Counted from the first letter of the stretch, positions 11,146 to 23,127 are shown. The stretch: DNA of 64,000 nucleotides from Erinaceus europaeus (GCF_950295315.1 NC_080175.1:70369357-70433356); one strand, 5' to 3'. The notes: a model not told the origin generated them from the sequence alone. Numbers and translations: made by a program.

Positions 11146-12030
11146 AGAGGTAAATATGTTTTTGTTTTAAATTTAAGTAAAAGGAGTCCTTTATTTTGGC
11201 CACCTAGTTTATGAGAGAAAGGAGTCTTCTATTTGCTTTTAAACCCTTATCTTGCATCTCCTTAAACTGACCTAAACCCGTGTCTGGAATTAGTCACCTG
11301 TAAGAAGGCTATGTAAGGCAGTGCAAACAGGAACATTTTAGCCATAAGCTGAAATTAACCTTGAGAAACTTTGCAGGCTGGATGTGAGTTATTCCACAGT
11401 GGAAAGTAGAGTGGTGATCAGCTTACAAAATAAAAGATTCCCTCTGCCAACAAAAGTAAACAAGGCAGAGTTATCTTGTCCCTCTTTCTTGATTTACCAG
11501 AATTACTGGTTCTTCCTTTCAAAAAAAAACCCTGCTTTTAAAAACCATTTTTTACTCTGAAAAGTTGTTCTAAACCATGTTTCATGCCATAAATACGTAT
11601 ATACGAAACAAAAGGTCAGTATAACAACATTTTTCTTATGTTTGTATTTTTATTTACTTTAAATATAGAAATAATATATATGGTTAAGAATAATAATTAT
11701 ATATTTTATTGACAAAGACTACCTATGACGATTAAGATTCCTATAATGTCCTTGACAGAACTGAATTTGGAAGATCCTTTTGCTTTTTTCTTTAGGATAG
11801 AAGGAACTATATGAAATACATTAAATCAAACCAAATGGTGACATTGTGATATATTGTTTACTCACAAGTACATTAACAAGTGTTATTAAGGACTTTCTTG
11901 GGGTCTGGGTAGGTGACTTAGAAATAGATTTTGTTTCTTTCAAGTGTCAGGTGCTAACTTTTATCCGTAATACTGCCTGAGAACAAGAAGATAAAATAAG
12001 TGAAATTCTGTATTGGAGGAGTATGTTTTG
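11146..12030. other. Unique DNA, no gene seen
   Basis: AT-rich, with no repeat family recognised and no ORF of note. Confidence 0.4.
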
Positions 12031-12042
12031 TATTAACTTTCT

Positions 12043-12320
12043 TTTTTATATAATGTTCTTTTATTTATTTATTCCCTTTTGTTGCCCTTGTTTTATTGTT
12101 GTTGTAGTTGTTGTTGTTAGATAGGACAGAGAGAAATCAAGAGAGGAGGGGAAGATAGAGTGGGGGAGAGAAAGATAGACACCTGTAGACCTGCTTCATC
12201 TCTTGTGAAGCGACTCCCCTTCAGGTGGGAAGCTGGGGGCTCGAACCGGGATCCTTACATCGGTTCTTGCACTTTGTGCGACCTGCGCTTAACCCGCTGC
12301 ACTACCGCCTAACTCCCTTA
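12043..12320 (-). mobile_element. tRNA-derived SINE, full-length
   Basis: The full hedgehog-type SINE on the minus strand: TTTATTTATTCCC tail, TTGTTGTTGTTAGATAGGAC, purine body, cacctgtagacctgcttcat, a well-kept B box (rc of gggctcgaaccggg) and head. A 12-bp duplication, tattaactttct, flanks it at 12031-12042 and 12321-12332. Confidence 0.93.
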
Positions 12321-12349
12321 TATTAACTTTCTAATAAAAAAGAAAGTAA

Positions 12350-12440
12350 TTGGTCCAGGGAGGTAGCTTAACAACATAACTCTTGCCTTGCATAGGTAAG
12401 ATCCTGGGTTTGATCCCTAGCACTACGTAAAAAAGAATTT
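12350..12440 (+). mobile_element. SINE head fragment
   Basis: tggtccagggaggtagctta, then cctgggtttgatccctagca (B box) and an A-rich end. It is short and ends soon after the tRNA-like portion. Confidence 0.6.
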
Positions 12441-12814
12441 CATGAAAATTCTAACTTGGAAGTATGATGTTTTCTTTCTAAACTAAGCAATTTAACATTT
12501 AAACAATTTGGAACATCTTTTTAAGTCCTAAGCAATGTAGATGGTATTCTCTATTGTTGAATTCAGAAGACAAATCATTAAATATATAAACATATATTCA
12601 AGATCATATTTGAATATATTACTTGACTATTTCAGCTCCCATCACGTTTTTTTTAATTGAAGAATGAAAATCAGTATTTTTATTTCCTGAAATTTATACC
12701 AAAAAAAAAAATCTTAGTTGAGTTTTAAATGAGTCTGTCATCTCAAAATCTTTCTAGGGTCTTAATTTATAAAATGGATATATTGTGGATAATGAAAAGA
12801 CACATAGGTTATAT

Positions 12815-12990
12815 TTTTCTTATAAAGAAGGAAAAAGAGAGTGAGAGAAGAGAACTATCACTGTACTGCTCCCTCATTCACGGAACTACCCTGATACAGT
12901 TCACAGCACCCTCGTGGTATTGGGGCTCTAATCTACAGCCTCACATATGATAACAGATACACTGTACCCCTTCAACTATTTCCCAACCCC
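12815..12990 (-). mobile_element. Decayed SINE
   Basis: Minus-strand SINE features: AAAGAGAGTGAGAGAAGAG body, a cactgtactgctccctcatt segment and a tattggggctctaatc B-box remnant. Confidence 0.55.
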
Positions 12991-13105
12991 ATATGTTTTA
13001 GTAGTTTCAACTGTGTTGTAGTAGATTTCTTTACAAAGTAGATAGGCATTACGTGCTTTCCCCAGAAAAATGACGAATATTTATAAAATCGGGATTTACA
13101 TGGAA

Positions 13106-13258
13106 GGTCCAGGAGGTGGCACAGTGGATAAAGAACAGGACTCTCAAGCCTGAGGTTCAGAGTTCAGTCCCTGGCAGCACATGTACCAGAGTGATGTCTG
13201 GTTCTTTCTCTCTCCTCCTATCTTTCTCATTAATAAATAAAATCTTTAAAAAAAAGAC
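13106..13258 (+). mobile_element. tRNA-derived SINE, third subfamily
   Basis: ggtccaggaggtggcacagt head, gagttcagtccctggcagca B box, acatgtaccagagtgatgtc, a TCTCTC body and an AATAAATAAAATC tail. The duplication ttacatg lies at 13096-13102 and 13259-13265. A second copy of this subfamily is at 21396-21550. Confidence 0.85.
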
Positions 13259-13561
13259 TTACATGCAACTTCAAGCTACTTTTCTTTTTGGAAGCTTCCA
13301 AATGATCGACAAGTACACTATTGAGAAATGTTTATGAAGGGCAGATGTCTAGTGACAGCTACTAATCAAAACCTTTTAAACTCTTGCTCCTGTTACTTAG
13401 CATTCCTGGACCACAGATCACAGACCTGCTTCCTTTTCTCAAATCTCTTGCTCTTATCCAACTTCTTCTACTTCTAGTCTCTATTCAGATTGAGCACACA
13501 TCCAATTAATGCTCAGTCTCTTAGCCATACAATCTTAATTTAATTATGTTTTCAAAGATTC

Positions 13562-13563
<2 letters not shown>

Positions 13564-13618
<55 letters not shown>
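13564..13618. repeat. AT dinucleotide microsatellite
   Basis: An uninterrupted TA run of about 55 bases. Confidence 0.97.
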
Positions 13619-13620
<2 letters not shown>

Positions 13621-13755
13621 CATGAGAAAGAGAGGCTGAGAGATGGTATATTTGAATGCACAGAGCTACACACAAGAAGGTTCTGAACTCAACCTCTGAG
13701 TCCACTCTCCAATTGCTACAATAGTCATTTTCTTTGGGGGGCGGCATTGTGTTCC
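13619..13755 (-). mobile_element. Decayed SINE fragment
   Basis: GAGAAAGAGAGGCTGAGAGA body and aacctctgagtccactctcc. It probably supplied the tail in which the adjoining AT repeat grew. Confidence 0.45.
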
Positions 13756-15235
13756 TAGTGACACTTCTTCTGCTCTCTTATCAAAAGTTATACCATGCAA
13801 GGTTTACCAAAAACACACACTGACACCTGTGCTTTATTAGAAGGCTTCTGAGTAAGAGAAAATCTAGACAATGGATGTTGAAAAAGCCAGAACACTAGCT
13901 GCAAACATTTGCAGGCAAACTAAAAAAAGACAGGAAAAAATTTCGACTGAAGAGAAAGAGGAAATGTTAGGTGATGAACTGGCACACCTATACAAGCTTA
14001 TAATTTAATATGATTAGCATTGTGATATGTCAAAGCATGATTATGTTAGAAATGAATCTACCTTGAAATAACTTGTGTTCAAATACTCCCATAGATGAGT
14101 AGAATGGAATTTGGACTCATTAGACTGCTCTGAGGTTTCCTTTACATTTTTTTCACTCACTGGCTATAAAAGCCTCAAAAATCCCTAATATAAAAGAAAA
14201 TGCTTTTTCTCCCCAGGAATTGATAAATACCCAGAGAATCTTTTCTAAATATTTCCTTGGCATCTTGCAATAAATGCTCTTAACACTTATTTTTATAAAG
14301 TACCTTTTTGTCAAGCAGTATATATGTTAGAAATTAGCAGTTCTTCTAGCTATAAAACCTTGACATTGACTATAATTGAGGAGGTGAGTGTTGGCATGTT
14401 CATAAGTATTACCTGTCATTTGAAATATGACAGTGCAGTAACTGCTAGACCTTGGGGATGCTGGTGTGTTGGCACTGCCATCTGACTGCTTTAGAAACTG
14501 CCAGACAGTCTTCTTAAAGCCTCCGACCCTGAGATAATTAACACGGCCCTAGAGGCTTCTGTCTTTTGCATTTGTGCACTTGTTGTTTAATAAGATATTT
14601 GCTGCTAGCTATGCTTTCCTCTGATGTAAAAATGTGCCTTTAAGGAGGATGGGGCTTGAGTTCATTAAGTTTTCTATTATAAGTATTCCCTTTGTGTACA
14701 ATTTGCCTATATGCACAGCTTGTTATTTCCTGAAAATTAAAATATTTTCTAATATTCTGTTGTGAGTCTTGCACTTGATTCCAATACTTGCATTTCACAA
14801 CAGGGCAAATGAGCAGCCTGAAACATAGTGCATTGCTTTGACAGTTGTGTTATATATTGGGGAGACTAGTAAATGATAAAAATAGGAGCCAGAAACAAAA
14901 GCAGATTTGATATGGTTTTAACTTCTGTCATTCTAAGGGCAAAGTCAATATTTAAAACAACTGCTTCTACTTCCTTTAAGATAAGAGCTATTGATTTACA
15001 ATTAGCAGTGTATAGAATTTGCAAAATTAGTTTCCAAATTCTGTATAACTCTTTGTAAATAGGATCTAAGGAACTTTAAGGGAGATGTTAACTATAATGG
15101 AACAAATACTTAATGTAAGGAAGCATAACATTGCAGAGTTTACTATTAGTAGGCTGATATACTTGTTAAATGTATTTAGTCTCATCATGAAAGAGTCTTA
15201 GGCCAGAAGTGAACATTTTAAAAGCTATATTAATG
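13756..15235. other. Unique DNA; possible conserved non-coding segment
   Basis: Repeat-free. The part at about 14400-14640 is less AT-rich than its surroundings, with TAAT-core homeodomain-like motifs (gataattaacac). Compositionally it resembles conserved non-coding DNA. This is only an impression without an alignment. No coding frame is visible. Confidence 0.35.
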
Positions 15236-15237
15236 AA

Positions 15238-15410
15238 AAGGAGCATGGAGATAGCATAATGTTGATCAAAGGACTTCTTTCATATCTAAGGCTTCACAGG
15301 GTCACGTCACAGGTTTAATCCCCAGGACCACCATACACCATAGCTAAGCAGTGCTCAGGCCTCTCTCTGTGTCTATCTCTTTGTAACTCTAGCTTATTCA
15401 AATTAAACAC
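15238..15410 (+). mobile_element. tRNA-derived SINE, second subfamily
   Basis: gagcatggagatagcataat head, caggtttaatccccaggacc B box, ccaccatacaccatagctaa, gcagtgctcagg and a CTCTCT tail region. Confidence 0.8.
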
Positions 15411-16418
15411 TATATATATATATTGGATGGTTAATGGGATTAGAAATGTACATGTTAATTTCTGTAAATACACATGATATTGTGCTTTATCCACAGTTAG
15501 AAGAAATTCATTGTAGTAAATTTGAAAGGCATCAAAATATATAAAGATAAAGTACATTGCCTAGATTTTGGACTCTGGAACTAATGTTTACTATTTTTCC
15601 TATTCCCTTTTCTTCATTTCCTTTATCTGTCCTCATTTTTAGTTATATTGTAAATATTTCCATGTCGATAATCTTCAGATAAGATATATTGACTTAGAAG
15701 TTACATCGTTAACACTAGACATTCAAGTGTTTAAAAAACATAATATCATAAAATATACTAGATCAATTAATCGCAACTTTAAATGTAATGTAATTCATTT
15801 TATATTGCTGTTAACATAGCCTTATAAATCTTTGTTCTGCAAAAAAAACAAAACAAAACCATAAAAAACCAGTAGTGTCTCACAAATACATGTGGGTAGT
15901 AATATCCATATGGTAAGCATTCTATAAGGTTTTAAATAAATGTAATCTTTCTGATTCTTGTATCAATGATTCACTGACTCATGCTTTATGAATGCCTACA
16001 AGGCAACAGGTGCTCACTAAACAAACCTCATTTCTACATACCATGTTACAATATAGATGGCTCATCTGAAACCTGCATCACAGGCACAGATATCACATCA
16101 TATAGTCAACTAGCCAGCCACAAATAGGATTTTAGAGAATAATACTATGATGCTGGGAATAGAACTGGGTGCCTCAGATATGTAGGTTCTACGCGCTACC
16201 ATTGGACTGTTCTTCAGATGGGAATTTTGTTATAAATATTTACTTTTAGTTGTGTCACCAAATTATTTAGGCTTCTAAACTCATATTTCTGTAAATTAAT
16301 TTTTCCCCAGTACCTTCTTTCAATTCTATTACTTTCTCTGATAGTACTTGAAAGAGATTCTCTATGTTGTCATCACTCTAGTTTGTTAACTCATAGTCAG
16401 TGTTTATTTTTTTAAACT
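15411..16418. other. Unique DNA with one SINE scrap
   Basis: About 16140-16215 is a minus-strand SINE scrap (atgctgggaatagaactggg). Otherwise AT-rich with no coding signal; a short TA run occurs near 15412-15423. Confidence 0.4.
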
Positions 16419-16419
16419 T

Positions 16420-16608
16420 ATCTGTATTTATTTATTAGATAGAGACTGTCTAAAATCAAGAGGGAAAGAGACATAGGGAGAGAGACAGAGAGACACCTAC
16501 AGCCCTGCTTCACCGCTTGCAGAGCTTTCCCCCTGCAGGGCTCAAACCTGGGTCATTACACAATGTAGCATATGTGCTTAGCCAGGCGGGCCACTACTCA
16601 GTCCCTCA
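16420..16608 (-). mobile_element. tRNA-derived SINE
   Basis: Minus-strand copy: TATTTATTTATTAGATAGAGAC tail side, AGAGACAGAGAGACACCTAC body, gcttcaccgcttgcagagct, ggctcaaacctgggtcatta B box and aggcgggccactactcagtcc head. Confidence 0.85.
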
Positions 16609-17275
16609 TGGTCAGTGTTTAAGACTCACATCTTTCTCCTCAGTGAGCCAGTGAGCACAGGCTAAGATTGTGGTTCATAGTTCAGAAGAAAAAAAAACTA
16701 AATAATTATATGGTTCCCTTTGTTCCTCTAAGGTTTGGAGTAGGGAGGAGAAAGGGAAGGGAAAATAGAGTGATGATTGAAAGGAATTTCTTGCTCTGGC
16801 TCCATTGCATGGTGGTAATATGTAGTTCTGATAGCTGTGGTTGCCCCCAAATGTGGTGCTAGTGATTTCATCTTAACACCCTCAATTTTTTTGAAGAATG
16901 TAATTATCACTTAAAAGATCATTCACCTCAGCAGTGATAGATGGTCTCAAATATTTAAGCTGGTTATTTTTCCATTTACTCGATCAAATAACCACCTGAC
17001 AGTCTAACCTCAAGATCCAGTCTGTAGAGTCATGGGAGCCACTTCCATACTTGTGGAAGACCTCAGAAGCAGGATAAATGTATCCTAAACCCAGATCCAT
17101 TAAGTCAGAAATTTTAAATTCTAGGACCTTTGGACTAAACTCATCACCAATCTTTATATCCATATTTAATTCATTTCAGGAATTGTCCTTTATTATCTCT
17201 ATAACTAGGTGAAATAAGCTGAAAATGAGACATACTGTATGTTTCTCTGTTCCTACATTTTCCTTAGAATCCCTT
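16609..17275. other. Unique DNA, no gene seen
   Basis: Two overlapping opposite-strand frames of 60-64 codons near 16668-16910 have no recognisable domain and look like chance. Confidence 0.4.
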
Positions 17276-17277
17276 CA

Positions 17278-17392
17278 GCATGCTGAGCTCTGGCTTATGG
17301 TGGTACAGGGGATTGAACCTGAGACTTTGGAGCCTCAGACATGAGAGTCTCTTTGCATAACCATTATGCTATGTACTTGTCCTCTCGCTCTT
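17278..17392 (-). mobile_element. tRNA-derived SINE, second subfamily
   Basis: ctgagctctggcttatggtg, gggattgaacctgagacttt (B box, inverted) and gcataaccattatgctatgt match the 48256-48414 copy. Confidence 0.85.
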
Positions 17393-17633
17393 GAATGGTT
17401 TATTTTCATAGTCAGATCTCTCACTTTGAGTCTCTGTTTAAATGCATCTTATCAGGCTTCACTGACTGCCCTTTCTTCATTATTCTCTGTTCCTCTTCTT
17501 ATGCTTGATTTTCCTCCATAGCACACATTTTACTCTATTCATAGCACTTATTTTTAATTATTTATTTATTTGTTAATATTTTTATTGACTAGAAGGCATG
17601 GCTAGGCCTTAAGTTAGAATTAAAAATTCCTCA

Positions 17634-17672
17634 GGGAGTCGGGCGGTAGTGCAGTGGGTTAAGTGCATGTGT
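17634..17672 (+). mobile_element. SINE head-only fragment
   Basis: gggagtcgggcggtagtgca and gtgggttaagtgcatgtg are present, then the SINE stops abruptly. Insertions that stop inside the tRNA-like head are unusual because L1-mediated loss normally removes the 5' side. A later deletion of the 3' part is likely. Confidence 0.8.
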
Positions 17673-18890
17673 ATATTGTTGGTGGTTAACACAAAGCAAA
17701 GTGAATGTACACATGTAATCAGTAAATATTCACCTGGTGTTACTAATACCATCCTATAATACTGTATTTTTAATAGTTATTGTCTGTCTTCTTTCACTGT
17801 ACTATAAGCTCATTTTGCCTGTTGTTTATTGCTTATGAATAGCCAGAAATATCCCAGACATGTTGTAAGTTCTCAAGATAATTGTTGTTTAGATAATAAA
17901 ACAACATAATAGATGAATGAGGGATATTAGGGATGTAGAATTTCCTTAAGACCAGTGCCTCACCACAACTTGCCAGGACAGGTGGACTTGTGGTTTCCTC
18001 TGTGAGCACCTGCATTCTGCATGTTATCTGACAGTTTAAAAGTTTATATAAAATACAGTGGAGTTCAAATATAAAGGAAGTAGGTTTTTGATGGGAGGTA
18101 TAATACAGGGTTTACAAAGAAAGTGGATCTTTAAATGGCCTTAAATAAGGATTCATTTTAATGTGTGAACGGAACAGAAAAAGGAAGAACATTGAAAGTA
18201 AAGGAATAGCAGTCTTGTGTAAAGTCACTCCATGCTCAGCCAGTTGGCATGCTAGGATACTTTCAGTGTTAAGAAATTTAGGCCAAGGTCTGTAATGGAA
18301 GGCTTTGGACAGGAGATGAAGAAACCTGACTTTATGTAAAGCCTTTATTTCCTCCACTCCAAATGGGTGTAATGATTTCTGTTTATAAAAGTACCTGAAT
18401 AAATATCAAGTTTCAGTAATAGAAGGGGCAAGCAGAAACAAGAGGATGATTACAGATTTTCCTGGACTACTTCCCTTTGACAAGAAAAAAAATGAATAGG
18501 AATATATTTTTGTTAAGAGAAAGGCCGGAGAAAGAGATTCAAACAAACACTGTGTGGAAGCTTCTTTCAGTGCTCTGGGGGCCAGGCTCAAAGCAGGTTT
18601 GTGCACACAGTAAAGCAGCTTACTGTCCAAGTGAGCTATCTTGCAGGCTCCAAATAGGAGTGCTTTTAGATCACTACAGCAATGCAGATATGAGTATGAA
18701 GAAACTGGAAGCAGTATAGTCTAGACATACATGATTGAGACATTTAGCAATAATTCTTTTGTTTCCTTTTGATTAAGCAATATATATGTGTGTGTTTAAT
18801 ATTTTCTGTGTCTTCAAAAACTCTCAAAATAATTTTATAAGACTTCCAGTATCAGAATAATTTGGAGACTGAATATTTTATTAGCCTTAT
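17673..18890. other. Unique DNA, no gene seen
   Basis: Small ORFs up to 81 codons on both strands have no recognisable motif. About 18510-18640 has faint SINE character (gaaaggccggagaaagagat). Confidence 0.4.
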
Positions 18891-18892
18891 TT

Positions 18893-19065
18893 TATGAGAT
18901 AGGGAGAAAGATTTGTGAGAGAGAGAGAGAGAGAAGAGAATAAAGAGAGAGACTTCACAGTCCTATTCAGCCCTGGCTTATGGTGGTGCAGGGTATTGGA
19001 CCTAGGACTTTGGAGTCTCAGGCAGAAAAGTCCTTTTGTATATCCATAATGCTATCTCCCCCACC
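18893..19065 (-). mobile_element. tRNA-derived SINE, second subfamily
   Basis: GAGAGAGAGAGAGAGAAGAG body, ctggcttatggtggtgcagg, gtattggacctaggacttt, catccataatgctatctccc. Confidence 0.8.
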
Positions 19066-19395
19066 TATTTTGTGATTCTTATAGATAACCTGGTCTCTCT
19101 GCAGACTCTTCAAGTTTGAATTCCCAAGGTTTAGTTTAGCATCTACATCTTAAAACACCTCTTCATCCCCCATTCAGTATATATTTTGATTACTAACCTC
19201 CAAAAAATTAACGCCTTTCACTTGATTAATTAAAGTAGGTAAAGTGAGTAACTTTCAATACAGGGGAAACTAAAAGATGGAGAGATATTTAATTATTTCA
19301 CAAAGTCTGTAATTTAGAGAACATACAAATTCTTCTAAATTTTCACCTCATTTATGGCAAAATGCTTCAAAGTAAGTAAATGTTAAAAAACTTAA

Positions 19396-19660
19396 TTGGG
19401 TCAGGCAGTAGCACAGTGAGTTGAACGCATATGACGCAAGGCGCAAGGACCAATGCAAGGACTGGCTCAAGGATCCTGGTTCAAGCCCCTGGCTCCGCAC
19501 CTAGCTCACCTACAGGGGTGTCGGTTCACAAGCGGTGAAGCAGGTCTGCAGGTGTTTATCTTTCTCTCCCCCTCTCTGTTTTCCCTCCTCTCTCAATTTA
19601 TCTCTGTCATATTCAACAATAACAACAACAATAATAACCACAGCAATAAAAACAATCAAT
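19396..19660 (+). mobile_element. tRNA-derived SINE
   Basis: ggtcaggcagtagcacagtg head, a locally duplicated caaggacc segment, ggatcctggttcaagcccct B box, gcggtgaagcaggtctgcag, CTCTCC body and a CAACAACAATAATAACCAC tail. Confidence 0.85.
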
Positions 19661-19859
19661 TGTAATATATCCATACCAGAGAATATTTATGGACAATAAA
19701 CAATTTATATATGCTGCCGTACAAAAGAATCTTGAAGACTTTGTAGGTGAAAGGAGAAAAGAAAATAAAAAACTTAATTAGAATCACCATGACACTAAAT
19801 TAACTTCTACCATTTTCTCTTTTTTCTTCCTCCACCTCTTTTTTTTCTTTTTCTTTTTT

Positions 19860-20215
19860 CTTTTTACATGGGTGGATGGCCCTTCTGGTCCCCCAGAAGA
19901 CCAGATTATGGCTCGGTTCTGGCATATGCAGTGCTGGGTTTTGAGCCCATGACCTCATGCATGCATATCCTGTGCTCTACCTCACAAATATCTCCCCAGC
20001 TTTGTAGGTTAATTTTCTTTTTAGAACTAGAGCCTGCAATGTGTGATTTTCACCACTCTGAGTCACCTTTTCATTCAGTGAGGGAGAAACACAGGGAAAG
20101 ATAGAGGAGGAGATAGAAGAACACTAGAGCATCCCCTTGGAGTCTGGGACTTGACCTTGGGTTGAATGCATGGCAAAGACTGTCCCACCCAGTGAGTTCT
20201 CTCTCTAATTTAGCA
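19860..20215 (-). mobile_element. Two decayed SINE copies in tandem
   Basis: 19860-20005 contains the inverted B box (gctgggttttgagcccatg). 20030-20215 has a purine body (AGGGAGAAACACAGGGAAAG), cttggagtctgggacttgac and gttgaatgcatggc. Both are diverged second-subfamily copies. Confidence 0.55.
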
Positions 20216-20540
20216 TTTGTTTCTGCTTATAACCTGTTCTCTCATTCACTCTGGTTATCTTCTGACATTTATATTCTACATGTACTTAATCCTTTTATAT
20301 GTATCCATTTTATACTGGCCTATTTTAACATTATAAGGTAATAACTATTTAGGACAATATAGAATATTTTTCAAAAGGGAGAAAATGAATACTTCTAATC
20401 TGTCTTAGTTTATTCTACAAAACCTGGATCATATAGGACATGCTGCTTTGTAACCTGCATTGTTTTCATTAGCTTTTTACATCGAGTACAAAAATAGTGT
20501 TTTTTTTTCTCACAAAGTTATAATATCATTTATAATTTTT

Positions 20541-20877
20541 TTTATAAATATTTATTTTATTTATTCCCTTTTGTTGCCCTTGTTGTTTTATTGTTGTAGT
20601 TATTATTGTTGTTGTCGTTGTTGGATAGGACAGAGAGAAATGGAGAGAGGAGGGGAAGACAGAGAGGAGGAGAGAAAGATAGACACCTGCAGACCTGCTT
20701 CACCGCCTGTGAAGCGACTCCCCTGCAGGTGGGGAGCCGGGGTTTGAACCGGGATCCTTATGCCGGTCCTTGGACTCCCCTGCAGGTGGGGAGCCGGGGT
20801 TTGAACCGGGATCCTTATGCCGGTCCTTGTGCTTTGCGCCACCTGCGCTTAACCCGCTGCGCTACAGCCCGACTCCC
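20541..20877 (-). mobile_element. tRNA-derived SINE with duplicated B-box segment
   Basis: A young-looking full SINE whose minus-strand head ends at gcccgactccc. The 57-bp segment 20716-20772, which contains the B box (rc of ggtttgaacc), is repeated exactly at 20773-20829. Target duplication: catttataattttt at 20527-20540 and catttataaattttt at 20878-20892, differing by one inserted base. Confidence 0.93.
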
Positions 20878-20892
20878 CATTTATAAATTTTT

Positions 20893-21395
20893 AAAGGAGC
20901 CATATAGAGAGCTTTGACTTTCAGTTTTAAATGTGATATATTTTTCACCCACACTTTTTTGTAGTTGAATATCATGAATAATGTAAAAAAAAAAACAACC
21001 AAAAAAAACAGATAACATGCTGGTTTGTTTTGTATTCTTTATTCTGCATTATTTTGACCATTTCCCATTATTTTGCTAGTCTTAAAGTTACTGGGGAGGT
21101 GAAGCAGAAGAGAATAGTTCATGCTGTTCTGACAATAGGAAGATTTATCCGTGAAGTGTTTATTGAGTCAACTACCAAGAATTTTGTATAGAGCAGGAAA
21201 AACTTATTCCATTCCCCACAGTATTTTCATAACCCAATCTGGTTTTGGTATACATACATACTGCCTTATTCATTTCATTTATTCATGCCTTATTCCTGTT
21301 CTTTATTGTGACAGTTGAGTAAATTTCTGCAGGGTTATAAATAATACTTGATACTAACAGCATGGTTGTTTTAGTTTTGCTTTACAAAAATATGT
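20893..21395. other. Unique DNA, no gene seen
   Basis: AT-rich with A runs near 20985-21010; no repeat or coding signal. Confidence 0.4.
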
Positions 21396-21550
21396 AGAAT
21401 AGCCCAGTAGGTGGTAGGATGGATAAAGTGGTGGGCTTGCTGGAATAGCTCCTGAGTTTGAGCCCTGGCATTCCATGTGCTGGAGTGACACTCTCACTGC
21501 TCTCTTTCGTGAGTAAGTAAATGAATACATAAATAAATCATTTTAAAAAT
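21396..21550 (+). mobile_element. tRNA-derived SINE, third subfamily
   Basis: agcccagtaggtggtaggat, ggataaagtggtgggcttgc, gagtttgagccctggcattc (B box), ccatgtgctggagtgacac and an ATACATAAATAAATC tail. Confidence 0.75.
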
Positions 21551-22224
21551 CTATGTAGATCTTTGTCAGGCCAAGGGTCAGATATCACTGGTTGAAGGGA
21601 GGTACAGGGAGGTGAGGCCCTTAGAACATGAAGCCAGGGAAAGAGAGAGAGACAGAGGCCACCAGGCCAATAGGCCCTAGTTTTGGCTTGTTTATTGTTT
21701 TTTTTTCTCTCTCCCTCTCCCTCTTTTTATCTCTCTCTCTCTCTCTTGTGGAGGGGGAGAGGAGACTGCCAGATCCCTCAGAGCCCTCAGCTCCTATGCC
21801 ACGAGGTTGACGTCTTTTCATCTGTTTCAGTCTCCAAACAGCCTACATGAGCTGACATTAGGTATATTACATCTATCAATCAATCAATTCAGCAAGTGCA
21901 TAATATCCTTTACATCAGGTGTAGAAGGTGCTGGGTGCAAAACCAAAGCTAAACATGGGCTTTGAGTCAGGGTGTAGGCCTTTGCTAACAATCTTACAAC
22001 TATAAAGATACACTTAGGTGTATTCAAATTCACCTTACCTTCTGCCCCAACTAAGATGTCTTTTATGAGCACTGCAACTTTGTCAGTGTGCCTAGTAAAC
22101 ATCTTTATTTGGATGTTTCAAAGTCCATATATTCAAACGTAAATGTACTTTTTTTTTTGCCTCCAGGGTTATCACTAGAGCTTGGTGCCTACACTATGAA
22201 TCCACTGTTCTTGGCAGCTATATT
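21551..22224. other. Unique DNA with opposed GA and CT tracts
   Basis: 21638-21655 is GA-rich and 21702-21752 is CT-rich, so the strand can fold back on itself. The opposite-strand frames across them are low complexity. No gene is recognised. Confidence 0.4.
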
Positions 22225-22468
22225 TTTTCTGTTGTTGTTGATGCTGTTATTATTGTGGTTGATGCTGATGCTGTTATTGTTGGACAGAACGGAGAGAAAT
22301 TGAGAGAGGAGGGGAAGACAGGGGGAGAGAAAGATAGACACTTGCAGACCTGCTTCACCACTTGTGAAGGGACTCCCCTCTACAGGTGGGGAGCTGGGGA
22401 CTCAAAAGGGATCCATGAGCCAGTCTTTGTGCTTTACTTAACCCTCTGTGCTACCACCTGACATCCTC
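22225..22468 (-). mobile_element. tRNA-derived SINE
   Basis: TTGTTGTTGATGCTG tail, ttggacagaacggagagaaa, agacacttgcagacctgctt, aggtggggagctggggactc and a decayed B box. The head at 22440-22468 is degraded. Confidence 0.8.
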
Positions 22469-22712
22469 CCTCCCCCCAAAATTATACTTTCTTTCCAAAT
22501 TTGCCTTTCCTAGTATCCCATTTGTGAATAAACTGGTGTTACTGTCTACAAAAACACCTCAACTGGGGTCCAGATGGTGGTGCACCTGGTTGAGGATACA
22601 CATTACAATGTTCAGGGATCTAGGTTCAAGCCCCTGGTCCCCACCTGCAGGGGGAAAGCTTCACAAGTGGTGAAGCAGGGTTGCAGGTGTCTCTTTGTCT
22701 CTCTTCCTTTCT

Positions 22713-23127
22713 TGTTGTTAAAATTCTCGGCGGCTCTTGCTGGGCGGGCTAGCTTCACGGGCGGGTAACAGTGACGCGGAGACAACGGCTGGGCAGGGAA
22801 GCTGTATTTCTTTATTCAGGAACAATGATTCATAAACTAAGACAAACTAATCACCAAACAGAACTCTGCTGTCTCTTTGTGGCGGCGCAAGCACTCTCTC
22901 TTACTCTGGAACTCAGGAACCCTTCTCGCAAGCACTCTCTCTAACTCTGGAACTCAGGAACTCTCGAACTCTGCAACTCTTCAACTCTGGAACTCTGACA
23001 CTCTCCCACTTTGGAACCCTCTCTCGGGGTTCCTAGGGGCGGGGCCAAGCGGGCCCGCGAAAACTAACTGGACTGATCCAATTCTCTTGGCGGGGGAAAA
23101 CTAGAACCCAATGTAAAGCATACAACA
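22713..23127 (-). repeat. LTR 1 (3' LTR of the minus element)
   Basis: It starts with the inverted tttaacaaca end and finishes with gcatacaaca, i.e. TG...CA on the minus strand. It is about 75 bp longer than the other LTRs because of extra aactctggaactcagg-like units at about 22885-23010. A CCCCGCCCC-type GC box, an AATAAA signal and R/U5 type a (gttgtctc then gcgtc; gtcttag) are visible on the minus strand. Confidence 0.9.

Noticed and set aside
12043..12320. tRNA gene suggested by the B box in SINE copies
   Set aside because: The tRNA-like part sits in a dispersed SINE with tail and target duplications; no cloverleaf gene is supported.
13544..13747. Tyr-Ile repeat peptide
   Set aside because: Translation of the TA microsatellite.
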